This document shows, piece by piece, positions 9,901 to 18,442 of a stretch of 51,708 bases of DNA (positions are counted from its first letter, which is position 1; every line of letters starts with the position of its first letter). Below the pieces are notes generated by a model, which was given only the letters and a program-made list of their open reading frames with translations, ran no database searches and had not been told where the DNA came from. The stretch is from Acidimicrobiia bacterium (lineage in GTDB: Bacteria; Actinomycetota; Acidimicrobiia; Spongiisociales; UBA5794), in assembly GCA_030065575.1 (NCBI GenBank), contig JASJDZ010000016.1:1-51708 (forward strand), given 5' to 3'. Position numbers and translations under genes: made by a program.

Positions 9901-10251
9901 CTATTCGCCGTACAGCGTGGCGGCGGTGACGCTCTTGTAGAGAGCCTGTGTGTAGTCCTCCGACTCCTGATCGAAGAAGGCCACGTATTCGTTCATCAGG
10001 CGCCCGTAGGTGCTGTTGGCGTCCAATCCGGCGGCAGCCATTGCATCCTGGGCGCCGTAGCTGTCCAATTCGATGAAGCTGTGCACGGTGCCAACGCCCT
10101 TGTGTGAGTAGATGGCCACGTAGGTTCCTATGTACTTGGTCCCTTCGGGATGTGAGTCGGCTATGGCCTGCTCGTTGGCAGCAAGCCACTCCTGGAACTC
10201 TCGCATCTTGCCTTCTTTGAGGTCCCCGCCAAAGTGCGCGATGAAGCTCAT
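9901..10251 (-). CDS. Hypothetical protein, possibly dimeric alpha/beta-barrel-like
   Basis: A 116-residue soluble protein that I cannot name. It starts MSFIAHFGGDLKEGKMREFQEWL and contains SFIELDSYGAQDAM. The size and the N-terminal strand plus REFQEWL helix resemble small dimeric alpha/beta-barrel proteins, but no family is certain. The ATG at 10251 is preferred over an upstream one because GGAGG lies directly before it. A hairpin terminator follows. It is transcribed alone, divergently from the secreted repeat protein. Confidence 0.75.
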   Translation of the reverse strand: MSFIAHFGGDLKEGKMREFQEWLAANEQAIADSHPEGTKYIGTYVAIYSHKGVGTVHSFIELDSYGAQDAMAAAGLDANSTYGRLMNEYVAFFDQESEDYTQALYKSVTAATLYGE

Positions 10252-10435
10252 GTCTTCCTCCCTTCGCATACGGGCACCTTGCCCGTCCGATCGAACCTAC
10301 AGGAGGAATTGCCGATTTGGGGGCGTCTTTCGCCCACTGTTCTCGGTCCACCAAGAGACTTCTTCGATAGTCTTGGAATCTGTACGGACCCGCGCCAGGT
10401 TGGCGCTCTCATGGTCCGTGAGGAAAGGGGATCCG

Positions 10436-11320
10436 ATGATGAGGATCATCCGCATCTTCGTCGTCTTATCAGTCTTGCTGGTGGTCTTCGCAACACCGGC
10501 GGCGGCCCGTGACGTGCCGCTTGAGGGAACCGTCATGGGGGAGCACGTGAGGGTTGAGGGCGATCCCGCGTGCGCAGGGTACGCCTGGAGTTTCTCCAGC
10601 GAGGGGACCGGGCAGATGACCGATCTCGGCGCGGTCGAGTACTCGCTGATGCAGTGCACGAGTCCCGGTCCCGGTGGAATCGCGTCCGTGGGCACGATGT
10701 CGTTCATTGCTGCCAACGGTGATGAGCTCTACTTCGAGCACACCATGGTCAGCGAACTCCAGTTTGCCGGACCGGGTCCACCGGTTGGCTTCGCCATGGG
10801 CGGCGAGTGGGAGGCCGTTGGGGGTACCGGTCGCTTCGCGAATGTGGAAGGAGAGGGCACGCTCGAGGGGGTCGGTGACATCCCTGACGGAGCAGGCAAT
10901 CTCGGCGTGGACGACGGTCTCATGAAGTTGGAGTTCGAGGGCAAGATCACCTACACCTACGATCGGTTCGTCGACGATGACGAGTCGATCTTCGAGTCCG
11001 ACATCGAGGCTCTGGAACGGGCGGCAATCACCAAAGGGTGCAACCCGCCCGAGAACACTATGTTCTGCCCGAACGCCGTTCTGAGCCGCGGACAGATGGC
11101 GGCCATGATGGTGCGGGCGATGGGTTACACAGATGTCGGGGATGGGGATCTGTTCACCGATGACGACGATTCGATCTTCGAGACGGACATAGACAAGTTG
11201 GCAACAGCGAAAGTGACTCTGGGCTGCAACCCGCCTGCCAACGATCACTTCTGCCCTGACGACCCGGTGACCCGCGGACAGATGGCGGCGTTCTTGGTAC
11301 GGGCACTGGCTCTCGGATAG
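10436..11320 (+). CDS. Secreted protein with two C-terminal S-layer-homology-like repeats
   Basis: A 294-residue exported protein. The signal peptide is MMRIIRIFVVLSVLLVVFATPAAA, with cleavage before RDVPLEG. A beta-rich middle domain follows (about 25-180). Two tandem repeats end the protein, each of the form DDDDSIFE-S/T-DIEALA...GCNPPxNxxFCPxxxxxRGQMAAxxVRA. Such repeats are common at the C-termini of secreted proteins in Acidimicrobiia and relatives and are taken as cell-wall or surface anchors. The start is set by GAGGAAAGGGG just upstream. A hairpin at 11350-11380 terminates the gene. The function of the middle domain is unknown. Confidence 0.85.
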   Translation: MMRIIRIFVVLSVLLVVFATPAAARDVPLEGTVMGEHVRVEGDPACAGYAWSFSSEGTGQMTDLGAVEYSLMQCTSPGPGGIASVGTMSFIAANGDELYFEHTMVSELQFAGPGPPVGFAMGGEWEAVGGTGRFANVEGEGTLEGVGDIPDGAGNLGVDDGLMKLEFEGKITYTYDRFVDDDESIFESDIEALERAAITKGCNPPENTMFCPNAVLSRGQMAAMMVRAMGYTDVGDGDLFTDDDDSIFETDIDKLATAKVTLGCNPPANDHFCPDDPVTRGQMAAFLVRALALG

Positions 11321-11349
11321 AGAGACGCCTATTGCCTATTGCGTGGCTT

Positions 11350-11380
11350 CCGGTGCGCTCAGCTCAGCCGGGCGCACCGG
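11350..11380. terminator. Hairpin between convergent genes
   Basis: Arms CCGGTGCGC (11350-11358) and GCGCACCGG (11372-11380) are perfectly complementary with a 13-nt loop. It lies between the secreted repeat protein and the convergent AHSA1 gene and can serve both. Confidence 0.6.
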
Positions 11381-11419
11381 TCGGGCTGCGCCGGCGCCAA
11401 GAAGCGGAGCTGTGCTGAG

Positions 11420-11911
11420 CTAGGCCATCGCGGCCAGCAAATCGGGAACCTGGCTGAGTGAGCCCTTCATGCCCTCCTCGGCGCCCATCTCGATGAGTTG
11501 CTCCATTGCCTCGAGCGAGGGGAACATGGTCGTGATGACCATTCGGGTGGCGTCGCCGATGTCTGAGATGTCGACGCGACTGGTCATCGTCGGCATTCCC
11601 TCGACCTCGTTGCCGTCGTCGTCGAGGAAGCCGTCGCCGAGCTCGAGTGCCTTGGGCGGGTCGATGGCGATGAACTCGGAGAACCCGTGGTACTTCTCAC
11701 CCTCAGGCCCGGTCATGTAGTAGCGCACCTTGCCGCCCGGGGTGAACTCGTGCTCGACAACCGTTGCCGGATACTCGGGCGGGCCCCACCACTTCTCGAA
11801 CAGGCGAGGGTCGGCCCACAACTGCCATACCCGTTCCGGGGTGGAGTCGAACTCCGCCGTGAACGACATGGTCAGCTTCTCGGGGTCCTTGTGGATAGCG
11901 GTGATGGTCAT
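11420..11911 (-). CDS. SRPBCC/AHSA1-domain protein
   Basis: A 163-residue START-like ligand-binding protein of the Aha1-C type. It has the typical pattern FDSTPERVWQLWADPRLFEKWWGPPEY, then GEKYHGFSEFIAIDPPKALEL. The family binds hydrophobic ligands; the substrate is unknown. The ATG at 11911 overlaps the stop of the upstream arsR-type gene (ATGA), with GGAGAA before it. Co-occurrence of an ArsR regulator and an AHSA1 protein in one operon is very common in actinobacteria. Confidence 0.88.
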   Translation of the reverse strand: MTITAIHKDPEKLTMSFTAEFDSTPERVWQLWADPRLFEKWWGPPEYPATVVEHEFTPGGKVRYYMTGPEGEKYHGFSEFIAIDPPKALELGDGFLDDDGNEVEGMPTMTSRVDISDIGDATRMVITTMFPSLEAMEQLIEMGAEEGMKGSLSQVPDLLAAMA

Positions 11912-12255
11912 CGTGATTCTCCGGTTTCTAGAGCGAGAAGCTCGCCCATTCTGTTGACTCGCTGACGCCACAGCTCCTCGAACTGGTCGAGCAGCTGTGC
12001 CGCCTGGTTGATGGTTGCGATATCGGTGGTGACCAGCCGTTCCCGGCCGCGCCGGGTCTTGGTCACCAATCCGGCCCGCTCCAGGACCGAGACGTGCTTC
12101 TGCACAGCCGCAAAGCTCATCGCATAACCGGCGGCCAGCTCGGACACCGAGTGCTCGCCGGCAATGGCGCGCTTGACGATATCCCGCCGGGTCGCATCGG
12201 CCAGGGCGTGAAAGAGCAGATCAACTTGCTCGTCGGTCATCGTATCTACAACCAT
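11908..12255 (-). CDS. ArsR-family transcriptional regulator
   Basis: A 115-residue winged-helix repressor (LLFHALADATRRDIVKRA, SVSELAAGYAMSFAAVQKHVSVLERAGLV, RRGRERLV). It lacks the CxC metal motif of true arsenic sensors and belongs to the group paired with AHSA1 proteins. The ATG at 12255 sits in the middle of an 18-bp palindrome and follows a promoter by 8 nt, which suggests a leaderless autoregulated message. The alternative start is ATG 12240 (MTDEQVD). Autoregulation is inferred from the operator position. Confidence 0.88.
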   Translation of the reverse strand: MVVDTMTDEQVDLLFHALADATRRDIVKRAIAGEHSVSELAAGYAMSFAAVQKHVSVLERAGLVTKTRRGRERLVTTDIATINQAAQLLDQFEELWRQRVNRMGELLALETGESR

Positions 12256-12264
12256 ATGGTTGTA
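12247..12264 (-). promoter_or_regulatory. Operator of the ArsR-AHSA1 operon
   Basis: A perfect 18-bp palindrome, TACAACCATATGGTTGTA, covers the regulator's start codon and touches its -10 box. It is the obvious binding site for the encoded ArsR-type dimer. Confidence 0.82.
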
Positions 12265-12291
12265 TGTTAGCCGGGATCGGCGGCTTGGCAA
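12264..12291 (-). promoter_or_regulatory. Promoter of the ArsR-AHSA1 operon
   Basis: On the minus strand TTGCCA (12291-12286), 16 bp, and TAACAT (12269-12264), then 8 nt to the ATG at 12255. This has the same geometry as the SOS-controlled HNH promoter and predicts a leaderless transcript. Confidence 0.65.
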
Positions 12292-12330
12292 GGGTGTCTC
12301 CCATCGGTGCATCCTCGTAGAGTGATCGTC

Positions 12331-13470
12331 GTGATCAGCCGTCCCCTCACGAAGCGACAGCTCAACCGCACCACGCTGGCCCGACAGCTACTGCTGCAAC
12401 GCAAGCCGCTCGGCGCTGTCGATGCGGTTCGTCGCGTGGTTGCCCTGCAAGCGCAGGAGCCCGCCTCGCCCTACATCGCACTGTGGAACCGGGTGGAGGG
12501 CTTCGACCCGGCGGAACTCGATGGGGCCTATGCCGATCGTTCGGTCATCAAGGCATCGTTGATGCGGATCACACTCCACGCCGTTGCCGCCACCGACTAC
12601 GCGACCTTCCAGCTTGGGATGTTGCGCACGCTGCGGGCTGCCCGGCTGAACGATCGCCGCTTCGAGTCAACTGGTTTGTCGATATCGGAAGCCGATGCGC
12701 TGGTGCCGATCTTGCTCCAACTCCTCGCCGAGCCCCGCTCCCGCCAACAGATCGAGGAGATGCTCGAGAGCGAGCTTGGTGAAACTCCGGACAGGCACGT
12801 GTTCTGGGCGCTGCGCACCTTTTCCCCTCTGCTGCATGCTCCCACCGGTGGGCCGTGGTCGTTCACGAGCAATGCTCCCTCGTACCAGGCCGCGCCTTTC
12901 GACCGGACCGAGACGGATCAGGCGGCGGCACTGCAGCACCTCATCTGGCGCTACCTCGAGGGGTTCGGTCCGGCTTCGCCTGCCGACTTCGCCCAGTTTG
13001 CGTTGCATCGGCAGGCGGAGATTCGCCCCGCACTGGCGGGCCTGGCCGATCGCCTCGTCACCATCGACGGGCCCAACGGGAAACTGCTCGACATCCCCAA
13101 CGGTCACGTTGCCGATAGCGACGCCGCCGCTCCGCCCCGCTTGCTCCCGATGTGGGACAGCACGCTGCTCGCCTATAGGGACAGAAGCCGAATCATCCCC
13201 GAGGAGCACCGCCGGACGGTCATTCGGCGCAACGGTGATGTGCTTCCCACCGTGCTGGTCGATGGCTACGTCGCCGGTGTGTGGAGATCGATCGAGGACG
13301 GAATCGAAGTCACAGCGTTCCGCCGATTGAGCGATGCTGAGTGGACCGGGCTGGCTGAGGAGGCCGCCGGCCTCGTCGCATTCCTGTCCGCTCGCGAGCC
13401 CCTGGTGTACTCCCGCTACGGCAACTGGTGGAAGGACATGCCGGGGGAGCGGCGGCTTCTGGCGGCGTGA
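12331..13470 (+). CDS. Winged-helix DNA-binding domain protein (HTH_42/AlkZ-like)
   Basis: A 379-residue protein of the winged-helix DUF1006/HTH_42 type. The opening ARQLLLQRKPLGAVDAVRRVVALQAQEP and the QxQ-like ALQAQEP motif recall the AlkZ/YcaQ DNA glycosylase superfamily. Actinobacterial members of this branch are mostly uncharacterised, so repair activity is only a possibility. I place the start at GTG 12331, since TAGAGT (12318-12323) lies 7 nt upstream and no ribosome binding site is present; GTG 12307 is the longer alternative. It is divergent from the arsR operon. Confidence 0.82.
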   Translation: MISRPLTKRQLNRTTLARQLLLQRKPLGAVDAVRRVVALQAQEPASPYIALWNRVEGFDPAELDGAYADRSVIKASLMRITLHAVAATDYATFQLGMLRTLRAARLNDRRFESTGLSISEADALVPILLQLLAEPRSRQQIEEMLESELGETPDRHVFWALRTFSPLLHAPTGGPWSFTSNAPSYQAAPFDRTETDQAAALQHLIWRYLEGFGPASPADFAQFALHRQAEIRPALAGLADRLVTIDGPNGKLLDIPNGHVADSDAAAPPRLLPMWDSTLLAYRDRSRIIPEEHRRTVIRRNGDVLPTVLVDGYVAGVWRSIEDGIEVTAFRRLSDAEWTGLAEEAAGLVAFLSAREPLVYSRYGNWWKDMPGERRLLAA

Positions 13471-13491
13471 GTTCTCCCGCCGTCGCCTTCT

Positions 13492-13544
13492 CCGTTCTTG
13501 CGTAGAAACGTCGCCTATACAGCTACGGATGTACGCAAGAACGG
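13492..13544. terminator. Long inverted repeat between convergent genes
   Basis: Thirteen-base arms CCGTTCTTGCGTA (13492-13504) and TACGCAAGAACGG (13532-13544) are perfectly complementary, with a 27-nt partly self-complementary loop. It lies exactly between the winged-helix gene and the importer operon, so a bidirectional terminator is likely. Confidence 0.6.
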
Positions 13545-13549
13545 TTGGG

Positions 13550-14503
13550 CTACCTCTGTTCGCGGAAGTAGGGGAGACCCAATGCTGCCGGGGCACCGAG
13601 GAACCTGGCTCGCTTGCCGCTGGTGAGGGCCAGCATGGCGACGATGGCCAGGATGAACGGCAGCATCGCCAGCAGATTCGACGGCACGTTGGACCATGGC
13701 TCACCGAGGGTTTGCAGGGTGAACTGGATCCGCTCGGCAGCTCCGAACAGGTAGGCAGCAAACAGGGCTCGCGACGGTCTCCAACTGGCCAGGATGACCA
13801 GGGCGATACAAATCCAGCCTGCCTGACCGATGGGCTCGTTCTGCCAGGTCGGCACCAGGGCCAGCGAGTAGTAGGCCCCGCCCAGACCGGCGAACGCGCC
13901 GCCAATCATGATGTGGATGTAGCGCACCCGAGCCACGTTGACACCGGCCGATTCTGCGCTGGCGGGATCTTCGCCGACGGCGCGGAGTGAAAGCCCCATG
14001 CGGGTCCGGAAGACGTAGAAGCTCGCCGCCGCCACCGTGATCCAGGACACGTAGACCATGATGTCGTGACCGAACACCAGCGGTCCCAGGATCGGAATGT
14101 CGGCGAGGCCACCCTCGAGGATCGGCTCGAACGTCGCCTTCGACGGCTCGCCGACCAGCGGCTCGGACCCGGTCTCACCGAGGAAGCTCGACAAGCCGGT
14201 GCCGAAGATCGTGAGGGCAAGACCAGACACGATCTGACTCACCCGTAGCGTTACCGAGGCAAACGCATGAACCACCGACAGCGCGGCTCCGGCGAGCATG
14301 GCCACGATGACGCCGAGCAGCAGGTTCTCCGTGTTGAACGTCGCCCAGAAGCCGGCGACAGCCCCGACCAGCATCATGCCCTGCACACCGAGGTTCAAGT
14401 TGCCGGCGCGTTCCGTGATGATCTCGCCGACCGTTCCGAAGACCAGCGGTGTGCCCAGGCCGATCGCAGCGAACAAGGTGAGGATCAACGTTGACTCGTT
14501 CAT
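13550..14503 (-). CDS. BMP-type ABC importer permease 2 (NupQ-like)
   Basis: A 317-residue inner-membrane permease of the branched-chain/simple-sugar type (COG1079). It begins LILTLFAAIGLGTPLVFGTVGEIITERAGNLNLGVQGMMLVGA, where the GNLNLGVQGMM motif is diagnostic, and has about 8 hydrophobic segments. The ATG overlaps the stop of the other permease (ATGA). In this family it pairs with the NupP-like permease to move nucleosides or similar ribosides. The nucleoside salvage genes in the window support that substrate. Confidence 0.9.
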   Translation of the reverse strand: MNESTLILTLFAAIGLGTPLVFGTVGEIITERAGNLNLGVQGMMLVGAVAGFWATFNTENLLLGVIVAMLAGAALSVVHAFASVTLRVSQIVSGLALTIFGTGLSSFLGETGSEPLVGEPSKATFEPILEGGLADIPILGPLVFGHDIMVYVSWITVAAASFYVFRTRMGLSLRAVGEDPASAESAGVNVARVRYIHIMIGGAFAGLGGAYYSLALVPTWQNEPIGQAGWICIALVILASWRPSRALFAAYLFGAAERIQFTLQTLGEPWSNVPSNLLAMLPFILAIVAMLALTSGKRARFLGAPAALGLPYFREQR

Positions 14504-15621
14504 GCCTCACCTCCTTCCGCAGCCGCCACCGGCTGGGGTTTCTTCTCCGGTCTCCTGAGCCGATTGGCGATGAAGAACTCACCGGCGACGGCAAAGATCA
14601 GGATTGCGCCCTGCAGCATCTCGACAGTTGCCGCCGGGACCCGGATCGACTGCAACGACGGGCCGGCGTTGTTGAGCGCACCCATCAGGATGCCAACAGG
14701 GACGACGGCGACCGGGTTCAATCGGGCCAGCGCGGCCACGATGATGCCGGTGAAGCCGAGGCCGAGGTCCAACGACCGGGGGTCGAGTGCCCCGACCGGC
14801 CCGGCGACGTACAGCGAGCCGGCCAGACCGGCGAATGCGCCAGACATCAGGAACACACCGAGGAACTTCCGGGGCACTGCGATGCCTGCATAGCGGGCCG
14901 TGTCGGACGAGTCACCGACGACTCGTACCTCGAATCCCCACTTCGTCTTGCTGATCAGGAACCAGGCGAGGATGGCGAACGCCACCGCAATGAAGAACCC
15001 GTAGTCGAGGCGCTGGGAATCGAGGATCTCCGGAATTCGCCCGCTGTCGGGGATGGGCCGGCCGCTCGGGAATTGGCTCACCTCGGGATCGCGCCACGGG
15101 CTGCTGCTCCCGAAGATCAGGTAGTACATGAAGTTGAGTGCGATGAAGTTCAACATCAGCGTGGTGATGATCTCGTTCACACCCAGGTACACCTTGGGAA
15201 CGGCCGAGACCGAAGCCCAGAAGGCGCCACCGACGGCACCGGCCAAGATGACCACCGGGATGGCAATCAGGGCCGGAGTCCCCGAGCCGAGGGCGATGCC
15301 GACACCGGCAGCAAAGACCGCGCCCATGATGAACTGACCTTCAGCACCGATGTTCCAGACCAGCATCTTGAACGCAACGGCCGCTGCGACGCCGGTGAGG
15401 ATCAGCGGTGTTGCTGAGATGAGGGTCTCGCTGAGCCCGCGCTGCGAACCGAATGCGGTATCGACCATCTTGACGTACACCTCGCCGGGGCTGTTCCCGG
15501 TCAGGGCGAGGAAGATCGCTCCCACGATGAGAGCGAGTAGCACCGACGCAGCCGGAACGGCGAGGGTGAGACCCAGCGACGCGAGCCCGCGCGGTTCGAC
15601 GATGATGCGACGTGTCGTCAT
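14500..15621 (-). CDS. BMP-type ABC importer permease 1 (NupP-like)
   Basis: A 373-residue permease (COG4603) with about 10 hydrophobic stretches, including the conserved FKMLVWNIGAEGQFIMGA and GVNEIITTLMLNFIA. The Arg-rich C-terminus is cytoplasmic. Start and stop overlap the ATPase and second permease genes by four bases each, so the three are translationally coupled. Confidence 0.9.
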   Translation of the reverse strand: MTTRRIIVEPRGLASLGLTLAVPAASVLLALIVGAIFLALTGNSPGEVYVKMVDTAFGSQRGLSETLISATPLILTGVAAAVAFKMLVWNIGAEGQFIMGAVFAAGVGIALGSGTPALIAIPVVILAGAVGGAFWASVSAVPKVYLGVNEIITTLMLNFIALNFMYYLIFGSSSPWRDPEVSQFPSGRPIPDSGRIPEILDSQRLDYGFFIAVAFAILAWFLISKTKWGFEVRVVGDSSDTARYAGIAVPRKFLGVFLMSGAFAGLAGSLYVAGPVGALDPRSLDLGLGFTGIIVAALARLNPVAVVPVGILMGALNNAGPSLQSIRVPAATVEMLQGAILIFAVAGEFFIANRLRRPEKKPQPVAAAEGGEA

Positions 15622-17144
15622 GTCGCTGCCTCCTCCTTGTGCCCGGCCATTAGTAGGCCGAGGCGCTCGGGTGTCGCCTCCTCGGCCGGCATCCTTCCGG
15701 CGACTTGACCTTCGTAGAGAACGAGTACGCGGTCGGACAGAGCGAGCAACTCGTCGAGGTCTTCGGAGATGAGCAGAACCGCCGTGCCTTTGGCCCGTTC
15801 CGCCAGTACCAGATTGCGGACCGCTTCGGTTGCTCCCACGTCGAGGCCGCGAGTCGGGGAGCGGGCGATGAGCACTTTGGGGTTGAGCTCAACCTCGCGG
15901 GCCAGCAGTGCCTTCTGTAGGTTGCCGCCTGATAGCAGTCGGATCGGCAGGCCGGGACGGACCCCGCGGATGTCGTACTTCTCGATCCACTTCTGGCCGC
16001 GCTCCTTGAAGACGCTCGCCGCCAGCATCAATCCCTTTGAGTAGGGCGGCTTGCGGTAAGCCTTGAGCCCGAGGTTGTCCTCGGTTGTCAGCCCGGGGGC
16101 AAGCCCCATACCGAGTCGGCTCTGCGGCACGTACGCAACACCGCGGTCGATCTTGTCGGCGACACTCAAGCTGGTTACGTCTTCACCATCGACGGTGACG
16201 GTGCCGGAGGTTGGGGTGCGCAGCCCGACGATCCCGTATGCGAGCTCGCGTTGCCCGTTGCCGGAGACCCCGGAGATCCCGAGGACTTCCCCGCCGCGAA
16301 CTTCGAAGCTGATCCCGCGCACGGCTTCGAGCCCGCGGTCTCCGGCGACACGCACGTCGTCGACGATGAGCATGGCGTCGCCGACGTCGTGTTGGGCGTC
16401 GCGGGTGGGCAGCTCGAGATCGCGGCCCACCATCATGCGGGCCAGGTCGCGCGGTTCGGCGTCTGCCGTATCGGCACCGCCGACGGTTGTCCCGTCACGA
16501 AGGACAGTGACACGATCCGACACCTGTTTGACTTCGTGCAGCTTGTGGGACACGAAGATCACCGAGCGTCCCTCGGACGCAAGCTGTCGCATCGTCTTGA
16601 ACAGCTGCTGTGCTTCCTGCGGAGTCAGCACCGCAGTTGGCTCGTCGAGGATGAGGATCTTGGCCTGCCGGTACAGCAGCTTCAGGATCTCGACCCGCTG
16701 CTGCTCGCCAACCGAGAGCTGCCAGATGCGCGCCGCCGGATCAACGGGAAGCCCGTACTCCTCGCCGAGCTGACGGGCATCATCCTCCAATTCGGCTTGC
16801 GAGATGCTCATCCCGAGCTTGGGATGGCCGAGAGCGAGGTTCTCTGCCACAGTGAGGTTGGATACCAGACGGAAGTGCTGATACACCATTCCGACACCGG
16901 CGGCGAGGGCGTCCTTTGGCGTCTTGAACACGGTGGGCGTGCCTTCGAAAAGGAACTCCCCGGCGTCGGGCCGGTAGAGGCCGGCGAGGATGGAGCACAG
17001 GGTGGATTTACCGGCGCCGTTCTCTCCGAGCAGGGCGTGCACTTCGCCCTTGCGTAACTGGAAGTTGACGTTGTCGTTGGCCTTTACTCCGTAGAAGGCC
17101 TTGTCGATGTTCCGGAACTCAACTGCAAGGGTGCTATCGGCCAT
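15618..17144 (-). CDS. BMP-type ABC importer ATPase, duplicated domains (NupO-like)
   Basis: A 508-residue fused double ATPase (COG3845). The first half has Walker A GENGAGKST at 40-48, signature LSVGEQQRVEI and Walker B LILDEP. The second half has the atypical GISGVSGNGQREL in place of a Walker A, and the signature LSGGNLQKALLAR. That asymmetry is normal for sugar- and nucleoside-type ATPases and is not decay. It powers the two permeases encoded directly downstream. A stem-loop separates it from the lipoprotein gene. Confidence 0.93.
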   Translation of the reverse strand: MADSTLAVEFRNIDKAFYGVKANDNVNFQLRKGEVHALLGENGAGKSTLCSILAGLYRPDAGEFLFEGTPTVFKTPKDALAAGVGMVYQHFRLVSNLTVAENLALGHPKLGMSISQAELEDDARQLGEEYGLPVDPAARIWQLSVGEQQRVEILKLLYRQAKILILDEPTAVLTPQEAQQLFKTMRQLASEGRSVIFVSHKLHEVKQVSDRVTVLRDGTTVGGADTADAEPRDLARMMVGRDLELPTRDAQHDVGDAMLIVDDVRVAGDRGLEAVRGISFEVRGGEVLGISGVSGNGQRELAYGIVGLRTPTSGTVTVDGEDVTSLSVADKIDRGVAYVPQSRLGMGLAPGLTTEDNLGLKAYRKPPYSKGLMLAASVFKERGQKWIEKYDIRGVRPGLPIRLLSGGNLQKALLAREVELNPKVLIARSPTRGLDVGATEAVRNLVLAERAKGTAVLLISEDLDELLALSDRVLVLYEGQVAGRMPAEEATPERLGLLMAGHKEEAAT

Positions 17145-17190
17145 TGCCGTAGCCTAGCGATTCGGATCGGAGCGCACCCTGGCAAAGAAG

Positions 17191-17216
17191 CGGGGCCCCG
17201 CATCCGCGGAGCCCCG
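17191..17216 (-). terminator. Intercistronic stem-loop after the BMP lipoprotein gene
   Basis: On the minus strand the arms CGGGGC-T-CCGC and GCGG-G-GCCCCG form an 11-bp stem (one T-G wobble) around GGAT. It lies between the binding-protein and ATPase genes. Such elements commonly cause partial termination or protect the upstream message, giving excess binding protein. Confidence 0.65.
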
Positions 17217-17239
17217 ACTTGCTTCAGGTTGGGAGCGGA

Positions 17240-18364
17240 TCAGCCGGTCGGGCTGCCGATGACGCCCTCGACAAAGAAGTCCATCGAGAAGATGTCACCA
17301 AGCGGCTGCTCGGCGCCGTCCTGGTTCATGATCGGATCTGGGAAGACACTGAACGAACCATCGATGATCTGCGCCTTGCGCTCCTCGATCAGGTCGATCG
17401 TCGCCTGGTCGACCGAATCGCCGTATGGAGCGATGTCGACCATGCCGTCTGCCATGTTGCCGTAGTAGGCGGTGGCCTCCCAATTACCGGCGACGAAGTC
17501 CTCGACCGTCTTGAGGTAGTACGGGCCCCAGTCCCAGATGGCTGCTGTCAGCCATGCCGACGGTGCGAACTCGGTCATGTCGGTGTTGTAGCCAACCCAC
17601 TTGGCTCCCGCTGCCTCGGCCTCCTGGCCGGGTGCTGCGGAGTCCTGGTGCATGGCGATGACGTCTGCGCCCGCGTCGAGCAGCGACTTGGCCGCTGCGC
17701 CTTCCTTGGGCGGATCGAACCAGGTAGAGGTCCAGACGACCTGCACCTGTGCATCCGGGTTCACTTCCTGGGCGCCGAGAGTGAAGGCGTTGATGCCGCG
17801 CAGCACCTCGGGGATCGGGAAGGCAGCGACGTAACCGATGAGGTTGCTATCAGTGGCAGCGCCGGCGGCCATCCCGCTCAGGTAGCGGCCCTCTTCGGCG
17901 GCGCCGAAGTAGTTGCCCATGCCCGGGCCGGTCTTGAAGCCGGTCGCGTGCAAGAAGGCAACATCCGGGAAGTTCTCGGATGCGGCCAGCATCGGATCCA
18001 TGTAGCCGAACGATGTGCCGAAGATGACCTGGTTGCCTGCGGCAGCGAGATCCTCGAACACGCGCTGCGAGTCAGAGCCCTCGGGGATGCTCTCCAGCGT
18101 TGTGATTTCGACGTTGGCGTTGGCTTCGAGGTACTGAGCGCCCTGGTCATGTGCCCAGGACCAGCCCTTGTCCGCTACCGGTCCGACGTGAACGAACGCA
18201 ACCTTGATTGCTTCTGCGTCGTCCGCAGCTGCTGTCGTTTCGGTGTCGCCTGATGGCGCCGCGGTGGTGGCCGCGTCGCCCTCATCGTCGCCACCGCACG
18301 CGGCGGCGAGCAGCGACAGGGCGAGGACGAGAATGGCGATCAGCCGCCAGTTCCTTAGATTCAT
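17240..18364 (-). CDS. BMP-family substrate-binding lipoprotein
   Basis: A 374-residue lipoprotein of the PnrA/Med family (COG1744). The signal MNLRNWRLIAILVLALSLLAAAC places the lipidated Cys at 23, followed by an acidic/Thr-rich linker. The mature part opens IKVAFVHVGPVADKGWSWAHDQG and contains AFPIPEVLRGINAFTLGA, as in nucleoside-binding PnrA. The start is set by AGGAGA before ATG 18364; a longer frame to 18421 lacks support. It is the first gene of the importer operon. Purine nucleosides are the likely ligand, by family and neighbours. Confidence 0.92.
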   Translation of the reverse strand: MNLRNWRLIAILVLALSLLAAACGGDDEGDAATTAAPSGDTETTAAADDAEAIKVAFVHVGPVADKGWSWAHDQGAQYLEANANVEITTLESIPEGSDSQRVFEDLAAAGNQVIFGTSFGYMDPMLAASENFPDVAFLHATGFKTGPGMGNYFGAAEEGRYLSGMAAGAATDSNLIGYVAAFPIPEVLRGINAFTLGAQEVNPDAQVQVVWTSTWFDPPKEGAAAKSLLDAGADVIAMHQDSAAPGQEAEAAGAKWVGYNTDMTEFAPSAWLTAAIWDWGPYYLKTVEDFVAGNWEATAYYGNMADGMVDIAPYGDSVDQATIDLIEERKAQIIDGSFSVFPDPIMNQDGAEQPLGDIFSMDFFVEGVIGSPTG

Positions 18365-18442
18365 AGAGTCTCCTTCTCCGCGATCGTTCCCGTTGCCGGG
18401 AAGGATCGATTGCGCTCTCATTTGGGGAGTGCGGCCCCCACT

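Noticed and set aside
10363..10370. TTCGATAG upstream of the secreted repeat protein as a FliA-type -10 box
   Set aside because: There is no TTA-type -35 at 14-15 nt and the first two bases differ from the consensus.
13492..13544. Inverted repeat considered as a mobile-element end
   Set aside because: There is no transposase, no target duplication and no second copy in the window; the place between convergent genes fits a terminator.
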